Part shown: positions 1-12,073 of the stretch, in pieces | Layout: every line of letters starts with the position of its first letter | Position numbering within the stretch: the stretch's first letter is position 1 | Assembly: GCA_002104905.1 (NCBI GenBank) | Contig: MCFE01000488.1 | Location: 1-64,000 of the forward strand | Length of the DNA: 64,000 bases | Source: Basidiobolus meristosporus CBS 931.73 | Taxonomy: Eukaryota > Basidiobolomycota > Basidiobolomycetes > Basidiobolales > Basidiobolaceae | Direction of reading: 5' to 3' | Made by a program: the position numbers and the translations under genes | The notes under the pieces: model-generated | Database searches by the model: none | What the model saw: the letters and a program-made list of their open reading frames with translations, nothing else | Told to the model about the DNA's origin: nothing

Positions 1-286
1 TTATACACCATTATATTTCAATGACGATTTTCATTGTATATTCCAAATACAATTTGATGATATAGAGGGCAACCTCGCCAGGATCATATAGATAGAAACT
101 CACTCGAGGAAACGAAAAAGTTTATACACGTGAAGCGGGTTTGAAATAGAGAGATATAGATTGATGGGATCAACTTAGGAATTGGCAATGAATACAATAC
201 ACTTTATCAAGTGAATGGACGATTGAAGTTGGGGTTGGGTTCAAGCGGGCGGTGACGGAGATTAAATAGATAGATAATTGTACAGA

Positions 287-1672
287 CTAGTGGGTTGCTT
301 CGACAGCGGCAAATGTCAGGCTGTTTTGGGCGATGTTGTTAATTAAGATGTTGGGATTTGGTTCAAGCATCATTAGTTTCTTGGAGGTGCTTCTCCGGAC
401 AAGGGTCGCCTCTTTTTTGGGAAACAGATCTACTTTGTGTATTAATGGCAAATGTGCCAAAAGCTCTGATGGAGAGCTGAACGAAGGTATGCGTTGCAGC
501 TTCTGGCTTGCTTTGCTCGACTCTGACGGAATGGTCGGTGGTGGATAGGTTGGCATTAGCTTTGCTGCAGGCAGCTGGCTCGCATCACCTGCCGCTAACT
601 TCCCTATATCACGGCCCACTGAGTTTGAAGGGGTTGCAGCCAGTGGATGACCGTTTTCCCGAGAGCTTTTCGGTGAGGATGGGCTGGTCGAGTATTTGCT
701 TTGAATAATCGCATACTTGATGCCACTCAACCAAATTTTCAGATCCTCAAGACTCTCCACCTGCATGTAACAGGTAGGATGGTTGGGGTTTCTGATTTCG
801 ATGACCCAGCGACGACCGGGATATTTCTCGGTCACGCTTGCGGCAGTGTTTCCGGTGATATGTATTGGGTCCAAAGAGATTGCACTTGGTGTGGAAGATT
901 TGAAGCGGTATAATGCCTTGGGGGTAAGGACAAAAAAGCGGCGCTTCCATGTTTTGCGTGGTACAAATAGGTGGTTGTTCACACAGTATTTGTGTGCCCA
1001 GCCAGCCCACGAGGCCGCAATATATACCTCACTGAGTGTGATTGGATGCCGCTGAGAATGGCTAGTTTTGGAAATAGGCGTGGATGTAGAATTAGACACG
1101 GAGTCGGAGATGGCCGATCTGAATGTTGTGGCAAAGCGAGATGAGACTTTGGCGATGTTTTCCTGACTTATCCATAGATTCCGTGATTTCACCTCAACAT
1201 CTCTATCCGCCTTATCTTTGCTTTTGGTACTGCTATTGTCTGTCTCATCGCTCCCTTTTTTGCTACGATCTTGACTGAGTTTCTCCATATTGTGAAGACA
1301 ACCATCAAGCTCTTTCAATAGGAAGGTCACATTCGGAGGCAGTACTTTTCGCTCTGCAGGGCCACCAGCTTCAGGGTCAGATTCCAGATCCCCAATAGAG
1401 TGGATTGTGTCGAAGGAATCGATAGAAGCTCTTCGCTCAAAAGTTTGGCGTTGCAATACTATCTTGCCAAGGCAATTGCGCACCAGCTCTAACTCCAGTG
1501 CAAAATCCACTATGGACTCACCTCGAGTATTAAAGTATACTAAGGGATGTTCGTCTATGGCATTTTCCTTAGATGTGGGGTTGGTAAAAGGGGTGGGTTT
1601 ACGTGTGTTCGGGGCTGTGGGGTGTGTGGGGATAGGGCTAAGGTCAAGGCAATCAGTAAGAACAGCTGTCAT
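287..1672 (-). CDS. PH-domain protein, single exon
   Basis: This 461-residue protein has one recognisable domain, a pleckstrin-homology fold at about residues 223-322. It begins near WAGWAHKYC, has the basic strand WKRRFFVL, and ends in the typical C-terminal helix ending W-LSGIKYAI. PH domains bind phosphoinositides or protein partners, so a membrane-recruited adaptor role is inferred. The N-terminal 200 residues are polar, with one helical stretch (about residues 40-130), and the C-terminal 140 are Ser/Pro-rich and look disordered. No catalytic domain is visible. The reading frame is open further upstream through a GTG, but the first ATG is at 1672, so I start there. An upstream exon cannot be excluded. 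The precise partner and pathway are unknown. Confidence 0.8.
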   Translation of the reverse strand: MTAVLTDCLDLSPIPTHPTAPNTRKPTPFTNPTSKENAIDEHPLVYFNTRGESIVDFALELELVRNCLGKIVLQRQTFERRASIDSFDTIHSIGDLESDPEAGGPAERKVLPPNVTFLLKELDGCLHNMEKLSQDRSKKGSDETDNSSTKSKDKADRDVEVKSRNLWISQENIAKVSSRFATTFRSAISDSVSNSTSTPISKTSHSQRHPITLSEVYIAASWAGWAHKYCVNNHLFVPRKTWKRRFFVLTPKALYRFKSSTPSAISLDPIHITGNTAASVTEKYPGRRWVIEIRNPNHPTCYMQVESLEDLKIWLSGIKYAIIQSKYSTSPSSPKSSRENGHPLAATPSNSVGRDIGKLAAGDASQLPAAKLMPTYPPPTIPSESSKASQKLQRIPSFSSPSELLAHLPLIHKVDLFPKKEATLVRRSTSKKLMMLEPNPNILINNIAQNSLTFAAVEATH

Positions 1673-4506
1673 TGTTCGGCCCACTGATGGCTCACGGGTG
1701 CTGATGATATGCTGACGAGACACCTGAACTTGCGAGTAACTATGTATAAAGGTCCTCCTCGGGCGAAATACGGGACGTGGGATGGTTCAGGGGACTGGAG
1801 AAACTATCGAACCTGATGTTGTCTTCAATCTTAAAGCAATCAAAATGAGATGCGGAAGAGGTCGATTCAGAGTTATAAAGGCTCTACCAAGGTCGGCTGG
1901 GACTCCGATTTGCTCATGTAATCGTGAAAATGAGGGTCTTAGCATCACAGGTTTTATATCTGCGACACACCTTAAAGAAAAGCAAGTCCAATACTCAAAC
2001 AAGCATATTGGTTGAGGCTATCCATCCTAATCTAGGTTGAAAATAGATTATGGGGTGCAGGCTTACCTGATATGGACAAGCAAGAGAAAAAGCAATCAAA
2101 GCAGCCGAGCACAAAATAAGGGGACCGGGGCAACGATTGTCGTGGCCATACTGGCAAGCAGTGGGCCGTGTTTGAGAATCCGACCACCCCATCAAAGTAG
2201 CCAGCAGCAGCTAATCCAAGGCAGCCCGTTTCTCCAGAAGGAGATCCGTATCTATCTACATCAGGATCTCCGATGGCTTGAGCCCGACCCTACTGTTCCA
2301 TCACTCCTACTGGAGAAGCAGACCTCAATATTTACCAACTCCTAAAACCACGATGGCCAATGGAGTGCTGTAAGGGAAGGGTGGGCTTTCAATTCGCGTC
2401 TTGGATTAGTGCCCCATTACAACCCTTCCTTTAGGCATTTTTCACTTGAGATTCTCGAAAAACGACTAATGTGGATGGAGTAGCACCTGCCCTAGTTTAA
2501 GTTCAGATGATCCTATTTGGTAATCCTGAGACTACTATTAGGAGGTTCCAGCTTGCTTGGAGAAACTGATGGATTACCCGAAACGCAGCTCTTACCCAAG
2601 TGAAAGCATCAATGTTTCTTTCACCCATCCCGTGCGACCTGTGCAAATTACACTGAAACTGTAGCCCGGTAGATTTATCTGGTGGCATTTCGAAGGGTCT
2701 AGCCGTTTTCTTGATGGCTACTTGTTGCATTGCTTGTTTGTAGGCAGCGCTTCAAGAGCGAAATAAACTTTGTAGCGTACGAAACGATCGGGATGCAAAC
2801 AATTGACCGCTACTCTGTTACAACTGTGCAAACTCTTGCAATGATGTGACACGCTTTAGTAATATGATCACGAATTCATTTGGCCGCAAACTGGATCCAT
2901 CTCAGACCCTAGCTCTCATCACCCAGGTGGCTTCAAGGGCAGTTCTCAATCGCATACCGGAGACATGTCAGCGCCTTCCAGGCGGGATTTGGCATGGATT
3001 TCTTGCCGAACCGAGTGAACAGGCTATGGGGTGTTTCTGCTGATCGACATGACACATGCACGACTTGACACGCGCCTGTATAGAGACTTGGAAAGCCACC
3101 TACGTAGCTGTCTCATTGATAGAGGGTTATCAGGGGGGGGAGTACAATTTCGTTATTTGGGTGGGATGTTTTCAGATGAGTCATACGTTTCTCGACATGG
3201 GTCAATATTGCACAAAAGCAGTTGTGTGGGCGTTTTGACGAATAGATAGAGACAACTTTCTCTGTGATAATCAAGGGATTGTACCACAGTCAAATAGACA
3301 AAAGGGGAATTTCAGCGAGGTTGATTTCTCATTATAATCAATACATGAAACTCGTGAGCGTGCATAAGCAACTGCATTTTCGGGAGTCTTAGGCTGACTG
3401 GATGTTTGGTAGGCATCAGTCTCTATGGGCTAGGCAGGTGCAGGTGTCGGCCGTGGAAGCAATTCCTATTGCATTGCCACCATTCTTAGCAGTCGTGCCA
3501 ACCCAATGCATGAACTATGCTACCTAGAATCCGCTGGAGGATACAGACACTGAGGTTGTATGGCACATGAATCCCATGCGGGATTATGACATTTGACTGG
3601 AAAGAAGGCCTAGATTCATATCGGCGATTTGATGAATGGTTGCGGTAACATTGAAGGCCAATGGTACAGCCTTAATATGAGGATCTTGGGGAGTATGCTT
3701 CGTGATATGGCAGTTTTCTGCCCCACAGAATTCTGGCCATGAATGGACTAAGTGTGTGTTGTGAGTGCACCACTTCCGGCCATAAATGTGAAGGCAAGTA
3801 GATGAAATCTCAGTGTGACGAGACAAGATGCAACTATGATTCTGGTCCTATTCATCCATTGTATCGGCTAATTATAAACATTTTGTCAGCGTGCATGCAC
3901 CATGAAACTAGCCTCACACGATATCCATTGCGAGGGGAATTGTAGAACCAGATATCATTCCATAGGAATCCTTGCTACTTGGTACACTCGACGCTACGCT
4001 CCTGACGATCCCAGATTTCCCATAGAGTGGATAGTCAGATGAGCCCATTTCCAAAGCATTTCTGTAGCTCTGACTGTCGAAGCTATCCTGGCTGACTCCA
4101 CTGCCCGCTGTCCTCTACAGTAAACTTCTCGGCCTTTGCACTCCAGCTGCGCCGGCCGCGTGGAGTGCTGACTAGGAGTAATTCGGTGGTATCGCACCAA
4201 GGATCTGAATGCTTCCGTTTGGTTGAGAACCCTAGGATGTGGAGTTTGATTTGAAACGTCATAATACTTCTATGAATGGGTTCGTTTAGGATTGGCATTA
4301 CTTCTCTTCCAATGATAGACACCGACTATTCAAAAAGTAATACAAACGAAATACCGGTTCTAGGATATAGTATTACCCATCTGCGTCGATTGAAATAATG
4401 GAAGGCATTGAGAACTTTAATATTCATTAATGAAATACATCGTCAAAAAAGAGAATAGAAGATATAGGGTTTAAAATAGAATGTCGGCTTTTGGCAAATA
4501 AAAACA
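1673..4506. other. Intergenic, no gene recognised
   Basis: Only short overlapping open frames lacking family motifs were seen on either strand. The stretch must hold the promoter of the minus-strand PH gene (its first ATG is at 1672) and the 3' UTR of the minus-strand RRM gene. No repeat or RNA gene was identified. Confidence 0.6.
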
Positions 4507-6156
4507 CTATCGCGAGTAGGGATGGTATCCATGGCGTGATGAATGGCCATTAGGAGCATTATGTTGGCTAGGGTTCCTTTGGGAAGATGGTGGAGGGCCG
4601 CGCATAGCACCTGAGCCACGAGAAGTACGACTGGATTCATTTGAGTACTCTTCGTCACGGTAACCAGAACCTCTACTCTCGCCATAGTTTTCGTAGCCTT
4701 GTGGCTGTCCGTACCAACCGCTGCTTCTGCCCACATCGGACTGACCATAATTGCTGTAGCCCCGATTGTAGTATCCGGCCATTGATGGATCATATCCTCT
4801 AGGATAGCTGCCGTAGCCACCGTAGTTGTAGTTGCTTTCATAACCTCCGTACATACCACCATATCCGTAGCCCATGTTTCCCCTACTGGTTCCACCATAG
4901 CGGTCGTAAGCATCACCTCTATTGCTACCTCTACTGCCATAACCGTAGCGACCTTGGTCATAGCCACCCCTTCCTCCCCGAGAAGAGGCCATAGAGCGAC
5001 CGCCTCCTTGGTACATATCTTGTCCGTTCCGACCAGGCGTTTTATGCTTTGGCATGGCACGTTTTACCTCGACCTAATACTTAGCGTTAGTGATGAGAAA
5101 TTTAGTGTTGCCTTTACACCAACAATACCATTTTCCCTTGGATGGCAAGATCGGGGCGTTGTAGTGATCTGTCGACACCATCTGAGGATTCAAAGGTAAT
5201 GAAGCCGAACCCGCGGGGGCGCCCAGTTTCTCGATCCGTCATGAGAGTCGCGTCAATTACTCGGCCAAATTGCTCGAAGAATGCCCTAAATTCATCCTCT
5301 TGTACCTCAGGCGCAATACCACCAACAAAAATTTTTTCGGTTTTTTCTTGCTCGTCTCGAGGAATTGCTCTCTTGGGATCCACCTTGAAGTGTAGATAGG
5401 GAATTTCGTCATGAAAATATACACTTTAGGCTTCAAAATCAAACGCACTAACCAATTTTCCATCTAGATGATGATCGCTTTTGAGCACTTCGTCAACTGC
5501 CCTTGGGTCTGCGAATGTTAAAAATCCAAAGCCTCGGGACCTTCCAGTAGCCGAATCCCTCATAACAACGCAGTCGGTAATTTCTCCGTACTTCGAGAAG
5601 TATTCCTGAAGAGTGGCTATAATCAATGTTTAGATAAGTGACGGTTGCAAATGGCAAGCAAGGAGAGAGTACCGTCTGAGGTTTCCCAGTTCAAGCCGCC
5701 AATAAATACTTTGCTAATAAATAAGAAAAGGGTTAGAAATCCAAAAAGACTGTTTAGGTTTTGGTATAACGAATGAAGGGAAAAGAGCAGCGTGCTCTAT
5801 CGATTTTAGATATTCACGCGATGACTATATGTGAAGTCGCTCTTTTGTGTCAAAGGACTACCATGATTCCTTCTCCAAAAAAGGTACAGCATATATAATA
5901 GAAAAACAAACAAGTGCACGTTAAAAAACTGAATATCTACTTGCCCTTCATCAGCTGTATTGTCTAGGCTGGGACGAGACATCTGGCCATTAGGGTCGTG
6001 GTTTTCCTTATCATCATAATAATTTGTCTCCCTCAAATTTACATGATTAAGGGAATACTGATGTTCACCCATGCCGGGCAAGTGGTTTGCTTCTTGGCCT
6101 GGATGGTAACCTTCTCCCGAATAATCGAGCTCGTTGCTGTATGCCTCTTCAGCCAT
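4507..6156 (-). CDS. Two-RRM hnRNP-like RNA-binding protein (Hrp1/Musashi/DAZAP type)
   Basis: Five exons (6156-5945, 5713-5673, 5616-5453, 5383-5129, 5073-4507) give 412 residues. RRM1 has RNP2 VFIGGLNW and RNP1 [11 protein letters not shown]2 has RNP2 IFVGGIAP and RNP1 RGFGFITF, joined by a short linker containing [11 protein letters not shown]. This arrangement is typical of Hrp1/CFIB, Musashi and DAZAP1 proteins, which bind short motifs in pre-mRNA and mRNA for 3'-end processing, export or translation. The last exon encodes a low-complexity Arg/Gly/Tyr/Ser tail of about 180 residues with many GGY and RGG units, as in hnRNPs that phase-separate. The first intron is best read as GC-AG (donor GCAAGT at 5944), because only that joins DEG to KVFIGGL in frame. 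Which ortholog group it belongs to is not settled. Confidence 0.9.
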
Positions 6157-7606
6157 GTGATAACCAAATTTTCTATGACTGTTCTGAGTGTGATGGATAA
6201 ACCTTTTTTACTTGAAGAGGAAGCTGTATATTAATTTCAAACGCATGACTACTAGAATTCGCTATTGTCTACACTTCCGTTAAGCGAAGCGAATTTTAGA
6301 TGTTATATAGAGGTAACTTTGAAAGACCTACACTAGTTGTCACTATTTTCTCCTAAACGTAAGCTCCTATCTGTAGAGTATGGGATTGATAAAGGATTCC
6401 CAAAGGAAAAGTCAACAATGTCAGAACAAGAGGATATATGATAAAGGAAAGCAAGATCAATAACAGCAAAAATATACGGAATATTTATAACGTGTTGCCA
6501 TGCAGAAAATATTATTCTGGGTGGTTTTATGATTTGGAAGCACGTCTTACCTAAAAACAAACGATATAGTCTAATTCTAACTGCGAAGGTGTTCAATATT
6601 ATTCTTAACGAATTAACCCTAAAGTATCAAAAGGAAAATTTTATAAACAGAAGCTATACGTAGAACGACATGGCTCCGAGTATTCACATAGAGCAAATGT
6701 TATCACTAACTTATAACTGGCAACTAATTTAAGCAATTCGCTGAAAGTGAGTACGCGTAAGAATTAGAGGAGAGGTAAAGAGATAAAAGTAGTAACCAGA
6801 TTGAAAAAAGAAGGTTTTTTTTTCATATCCTGTTCTAACATCTGAATGGGTAGTGAACACTTTGTCAGCCCCAGGAATGTCCAATCATGGTTAAGATAAA
6901 AGTGTAGTAGAAATAGTATAAATCAATACATTCTTACGAGTATAAAAATTAATTTAGGCCATTTTGGTGTATGAATAGATGTCCGTATCGCCGCGAATTA
7001 CCGATTGGCGAAAGACCTCTTGCCGGGGAACCACTGCATATTTGGGGGTTGTGACAGTATTTGAACGGATAGAGCTACAAATGCGTATATATTTGCGCAT
7101 CCAAACATCCCAGGCTTATGATGATTAGGATGAATCTAGGCACTTTAACGATGTTTCTTCGGAGTCGTGCAATACCTAAATGATAGAATGCAACGTAACT
7201 TCTGTCAAAACTTCTGGGTCTTATGTGGAAAAGCCACAGTCTCAGCCCCCTTCTACATGCTGATTTAATTGTATTCCACCACTAAGATGTGCCAAGTGTA
7301 GTAGGTGTTTAATTTTGTAGCAGATTGTTCATATTTCGTGACTCCATACTTGATACATATCTTCGAAATTAATTTGGACGCAAATTTCATTAAGGGCTTT
7401 TAGTCAATTTTGATGATTTGAGGAGAAGTTATGGAGACCAAGTGGTGTACGTATCTTTCTACCGCATTTTACAACACACCGCGATACCTATTTCGCCAAT
7501 GCTCTACAAGAAATATATAAACTTGAACTTAGTTCAATTAAATAACAGGTGAAAAGATACACTCAGCCTTATAAAGAATATCAAACTTGGATTACCTATG
7601 GTATTC

Positions 7607-7825
7607 TGTGTCAAGAGCCCTGGAGATATTAGAAGTGATTGGGAGAACAAGTAAATTATGTGGTTCTCTCTCAATGATTTATTGAATGTAAAAGTGGTAT
7701 TTATACTTTTACTTTGCCTTGGAATATTTTACCACAATATCAGGTACCCAGGGCATGAAAATTCTCAAAGTTGTCCATAAGCCCCCAAACTTTGCACGCA
7801 TGTTCTTGGGACCTTCCTAAGCATA
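7607..7825. repeat. Rearranged copia LTR relic
   Basis: Positions 7607 to about 7718 match the 3' part of the copia LTR seen at 57682-58387 in reverse orientation, including the reversed TATA region and the stretch around ATTGGGAGAACAAGTA. From about 7721 to 7825 the match is to the middle of the same LTR in forward orientation (around GGTACCCAGGGCATGAAAA and TTCTTGGGACCTTCCT). The two halves therefore face opposite ways, so this is not a simple solo LTR. Several mismatches suggest it is older than the copies at the right end of the window. Confidence 0.75.
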
Positions 7826-10597
7826 CTGAAAGTGTTTATCTCGTTGACCAAATTGATAGAGTATTTAGGTATATTACAAAATTCACAGCCATATTATGCC
7901 GACATTCTGCTAGTCTTTGGTAGTTTTTTTCATAGGGCAAGTTATCAGCTGGAAAGTTAAAATTCATATACCTAAGGATAGGCTATATAGGCATGTATCA
8001 TAATTATAATATATTACCGAATTCCTGCTGGTTAGGCTGCAGCATTGCAAGGGACAAAAACTGAAGGATGTTTTTGTATTTGTAAATTTGCAAGTCACTA
8101 TAAAATTTGCAGAGCTAGAGAAAACCTATCGGAAATTTCAAAATTGGTTTTTTATTTTATTTTATTGACAGCATTCATGTTTTTAAATACAACCTTGCGA
8201 TGGTATTCCACCGCAAATATAGGAATAAGTATAGTATAGTTCATTACTCTCAGAAAGCTAGAAACTAGAGTTGAAACTTTGCCTAGGAAGAGCATGTACC
8301 TTATGAAAAATCTCATACTTGAATTTCATACAATATTTATCTGGTTTTCCGCTGGTATTACGCTGGTATTTTTCCTTTAATTTTTTTAGTTGTAAATAAT
8401 TGCGGAGCATTGTAAGTTCTTGAGAAGGCTGGAAGAATGTATAATGCTTATATTTGGCTCCTAATCCTAATTGTTGGAGAACTGTGATCCAAGCTGGATT
8501 TTTGGTGATTTTTTTTGGTATTCCAATGGTGTTCAACAGGAATTTCTTATCAGGAAAAGTGTAGTCAGTGGCAAAGCATATTTCTGGTATCTATAGACTG
8601 GTATAGAGTTATGAGAAAGCCTCGTAAAACAAGTATGGTAATATGGAAGGTGTTGAGTGTTAGATTTATTTACTATTTTGCAAGTGTGACTTTCTACCGC
8701 TTCCACAATCCTGGAGATTTATTCAAGAGTATACTGAATAAGTTATAATAATGGGCCACAAATATAAATACCACAAATAGCGAATATACTATCCTGATAA
8801 ATCATCTCACCCGAAATATTTTTATATATATACCTTGCTCGCGACATTAAGAGGTGCGCCTAAAAAGAGGCCTACAGATTGCTTTTGGGCAAAATAGCTA
8901 TAAGCAATCTTGCACTTGGCTAGATCCTTCAAAGCACCAATAGGATGTTCACATCGGTAACCTTCTCCGCACAAATAAGCACTGAATCAAGTCACATAAA
9001 CCATTTGACAACTGGTGGTCTTCGATTACATTTCCTCAATCCATCAATATTTTGTTTGGTATTAATCGAAATCCTAAATGCTTCGATATAGAAAGTATTG
9101 CTAAATGCTTCAGAGACTAGCTAGTAACACTACTGTCGATCACATATGGACATACAAGCACCTACGGTTATACATTTATATGCCTGATGCTACGACAAAT
9201 TCAGTACTAAACTCTGTAATGGCCATTGTCCAGATAATTCCATTTTGTGGATAAATAGACCTATATTGGGTGTACTAATAATTAGATTTTGTTTGTCGTT
9301 ATTTTGTGTGCTCTATGCAAGTGCCAACGACAATACCTATGTTATGGCACCTTGTTATCACAGACCAACACTATAAGCCATCCCTGCATAGCCAGCCCCA
9401 GATTTTCAACAAGCCTAACAATGTCACTATGGTCGGATAGATGCACCTCTCTGGATCAAATAGGTTGAAGATAAATCACCATATACTCTCACCTGGTGAT
9501 TAAAATCGACACTGCAGCTATATCCTCAGTTGTTTGACTGCCACAATCGCTTTCCCCATTTGGAAACTTATTGTACATCTTATTTAATGGTGATCGTGAC
9601 CTACTTCGGTTCAAAACATTGACCATTTGGACCACATCTAATGGGCTTGCTAGCATTGAAATGATTAACACAGTTGCCACTCCCGAGGATGCTGAGCACT
9701 AGGAGCTTACTAGCAATGTGTACAAATTAATGATTTACTTGAACTCTGGGCTTTGTTGTATGGAGTGTGACTGATTCACGGTGAGGTGGCAGCAGGGCGA
9801 TTGGTCAAGCGCTATAACATGATAACACAAAAGGGATCATTTATTGATGGGCCGGGTGAAAGTTTCTGAGTCAACCTGGTCCAGATTACAACAACATGCA
9901 TGCCATCTTCCAGAACGAATGGTTGGTGACACAATGTAGTACATTCCTTGGGATCAGGAGTACTATCAAGTCAGTGGCTCAATTGAGCTATCACAAACTG
10001 GCGAGCATCCTGCAATTGTCCTTGGCTATATCTACGATATCCGTATAAATAAGAATCCCCGGAAATTAGGGCCCGTGACTTTCATTACCAATCAGGTATA
10101 ATATGAGGTTAGAGCTTTCAGATCAAAGTCATATCTCGTCTGAAGACGATCACATGGTGAGCTGAGACCTTATGGCTTTCGTGATCTGCTTCAATTTCTA
10201 GGGTGACGTGTTTATATGACATACTCCTGAGATTGAAAACCGTGGGCAGATCACTGCGTTGATTGGACACCCAAGTTGGATCCACTTTTAATATAACGTG
10301 AAGTAGGGTAGCAGATATTAGCAAGGCTCATCTCAAGACAGTCACGGAGAGACCCGTGTAATGAAATTCCACCAGTGCCTTGATAGTACCATTGGCATGG
10401 TTGGCAAGTGTTCGGTTTGCCACCGACTGCAGTATGCTTTGAGCTGCTCATCTTATCAGAATTCATAAGTGGAGTAGAAGAAGCACTTGCATAAGCATCA
10501 TAGGTTACCATATATTTGGCTTTATGTTTTATATTATCAAGTTATAATAATCTACTATATGGTGTTAGTGTACTATGCTTCATTTATAGAGTCATCA

Positions 10598-11070
10598 TTA
10601 CATGTGATACATCAGTTGAATAAAAAAAGTACACGGAATATCTTTGTGATCAATATTTAAAACTCCCCACAGATATGGAACTACCGGCACCCAACCTGTT
10701 GGCCTCGATTGGATCTCAGGCAAGTCTAACTCTACAAATAATTTAGCGATACCTGCAAGACCAAGCAATGCATATCGTTCTTGTCGTACAATTGACATAT
10801 CTCTCCTAAAAGCTCTGTAAACAGCATGTCGTCAAGCATATTCCAATGGGGGTGATGTATGTGGGAGAGCATTTCGCCTAAAGAAAATATGCAGTTGAAA
10901 TACACGCAAATCAAATTACACTACTGTTGTTCAGGATGGTTGGTAATGGCGGATGTTGTTGCGAGCTCAGACCCTGCATCCCAAATCACGTTATTAGGGA
11001 GTATCCATTAAGCATGTTCTAAATTATATTATGAAGTTGCTTACCAGAATCAATCAAGTCTTGCCTTGAA
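10598..11070 (-). other. Possible coding remnant, minus strand
   Basis: A putative spliced stretch reads SRQDLIDS then GEMLSHIHHPHWNMLDD across an intron with GTAAGC donor and TTTAG acceptor (about 10875-11060). A further open frame lies at 10798-10598. The composition looks protein-like, but I recognise no family and cannot connect the pieces in one frame. It may be a decayed gene. Confidence 0.2.
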
Positions 11071-11720
11071 TACATGCATCTATTGCTTCCAGTTGCCTCG
11101 GCATAGAAACACATTCTGCCACAGACTTCAATTTACCTTGGGTGTCAACCTGATTAACTACGAAGGAGTATTTTCCTTGACTCACCCTTCAAGTAATGAC
11201 CTCTAGTATGTGTATCTGAATATACTATGCATGAGAAAGAGCTCATACTGAACCCACACTATATTGAGGCTAGATTGTCGAAAGCACTACTGAAACGTTT
11301 CAAATCTTAAAATTGACTCTTCCAAGCTGCCTTGATAAGAAAGCGTGGATCGAGTTCGATTATATCAGTAGGTATCCAGGATTCAAATAACAGGCCCAGG
11401 TGATTGGCAGCCTCGACACATGGGCACCCTGGTTGCGGTGGGAAAGCAATAGAGTGGAGCTGGCTTGGTGCGACATTGTGGGTATCTGATCCAATCCTTG
11501 AAAGTCCCGCCTATACGTTGGTGTTTATTTTATTTCATTATATCTTGGACTCCTGCAAATACTCATTCAAACGCTCCTGTGGCTTTCGGGATGGGGGCTG
11601 ATCTAAATTAAGCACATACAGGATGTGGTTTATAAATATATGCTTAGGTTTGCTTGCGAATTAATGGGATTATTGTATGCTGCCAGCCAATCACGGGCCA
11701 GTGGGATTTTTCAGCAACTT

Positions 11721-11728
11721 TATATAAG
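11721..11728 (+). promoter_or_regulatory. TATA-like element, possible promoter of the 12074 gene
   Basis: The sequence TATATAAG lies about 350 bp upstream of the ATG at 12074, so a long leader or a 5' UTR intron would be needed if it is used. Assignment is by position only. Confidence 0.35.
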
Positions 11729-12073
11729 AGTCGCTCTCTCATCACGCTATCTTTCTGTGCCGAAACTTCATTGTCATCTCCTACCTCCATTATTCTCATC
11801 ACTGTCTATAATTTGGACATATTCCCCTCTAGTCAAAGACAAACTGTACCTTTTCTTTCAAGTGTAAATTAACTCCTGGTACCTACTCTGGCGTACGTTT
11901 CGTTCTAAGGCATTCAAACTCCATACCGACTTAACCTGGGAGCCAACAACGAAACAACGTAATAGATTTATCGTTTGTTTACACTATCGTGGCGTCGAAC
12001 ACCGATATTTATGTCATTAAGATCAAACAACTCAAACACCTCATACTTTCCCGATAAAACATATTGAGTCACT

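Larger units (their letters stand above)
6157..12073. other. Long AT-rich gene-poor interval
   Basis: About 5.9 kb with no gene I can support. It contains an LTR-derived relic near 7.6-7.8 kb (listed separately), many homopolymer runs and only short, unrecognised open frames. One on the minus strand (8536-8258) is Lys-rich but has no known motif. The last few hundred bases must contain the promoter of the plus-strand gene at 12074. Confidence 0.6.
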
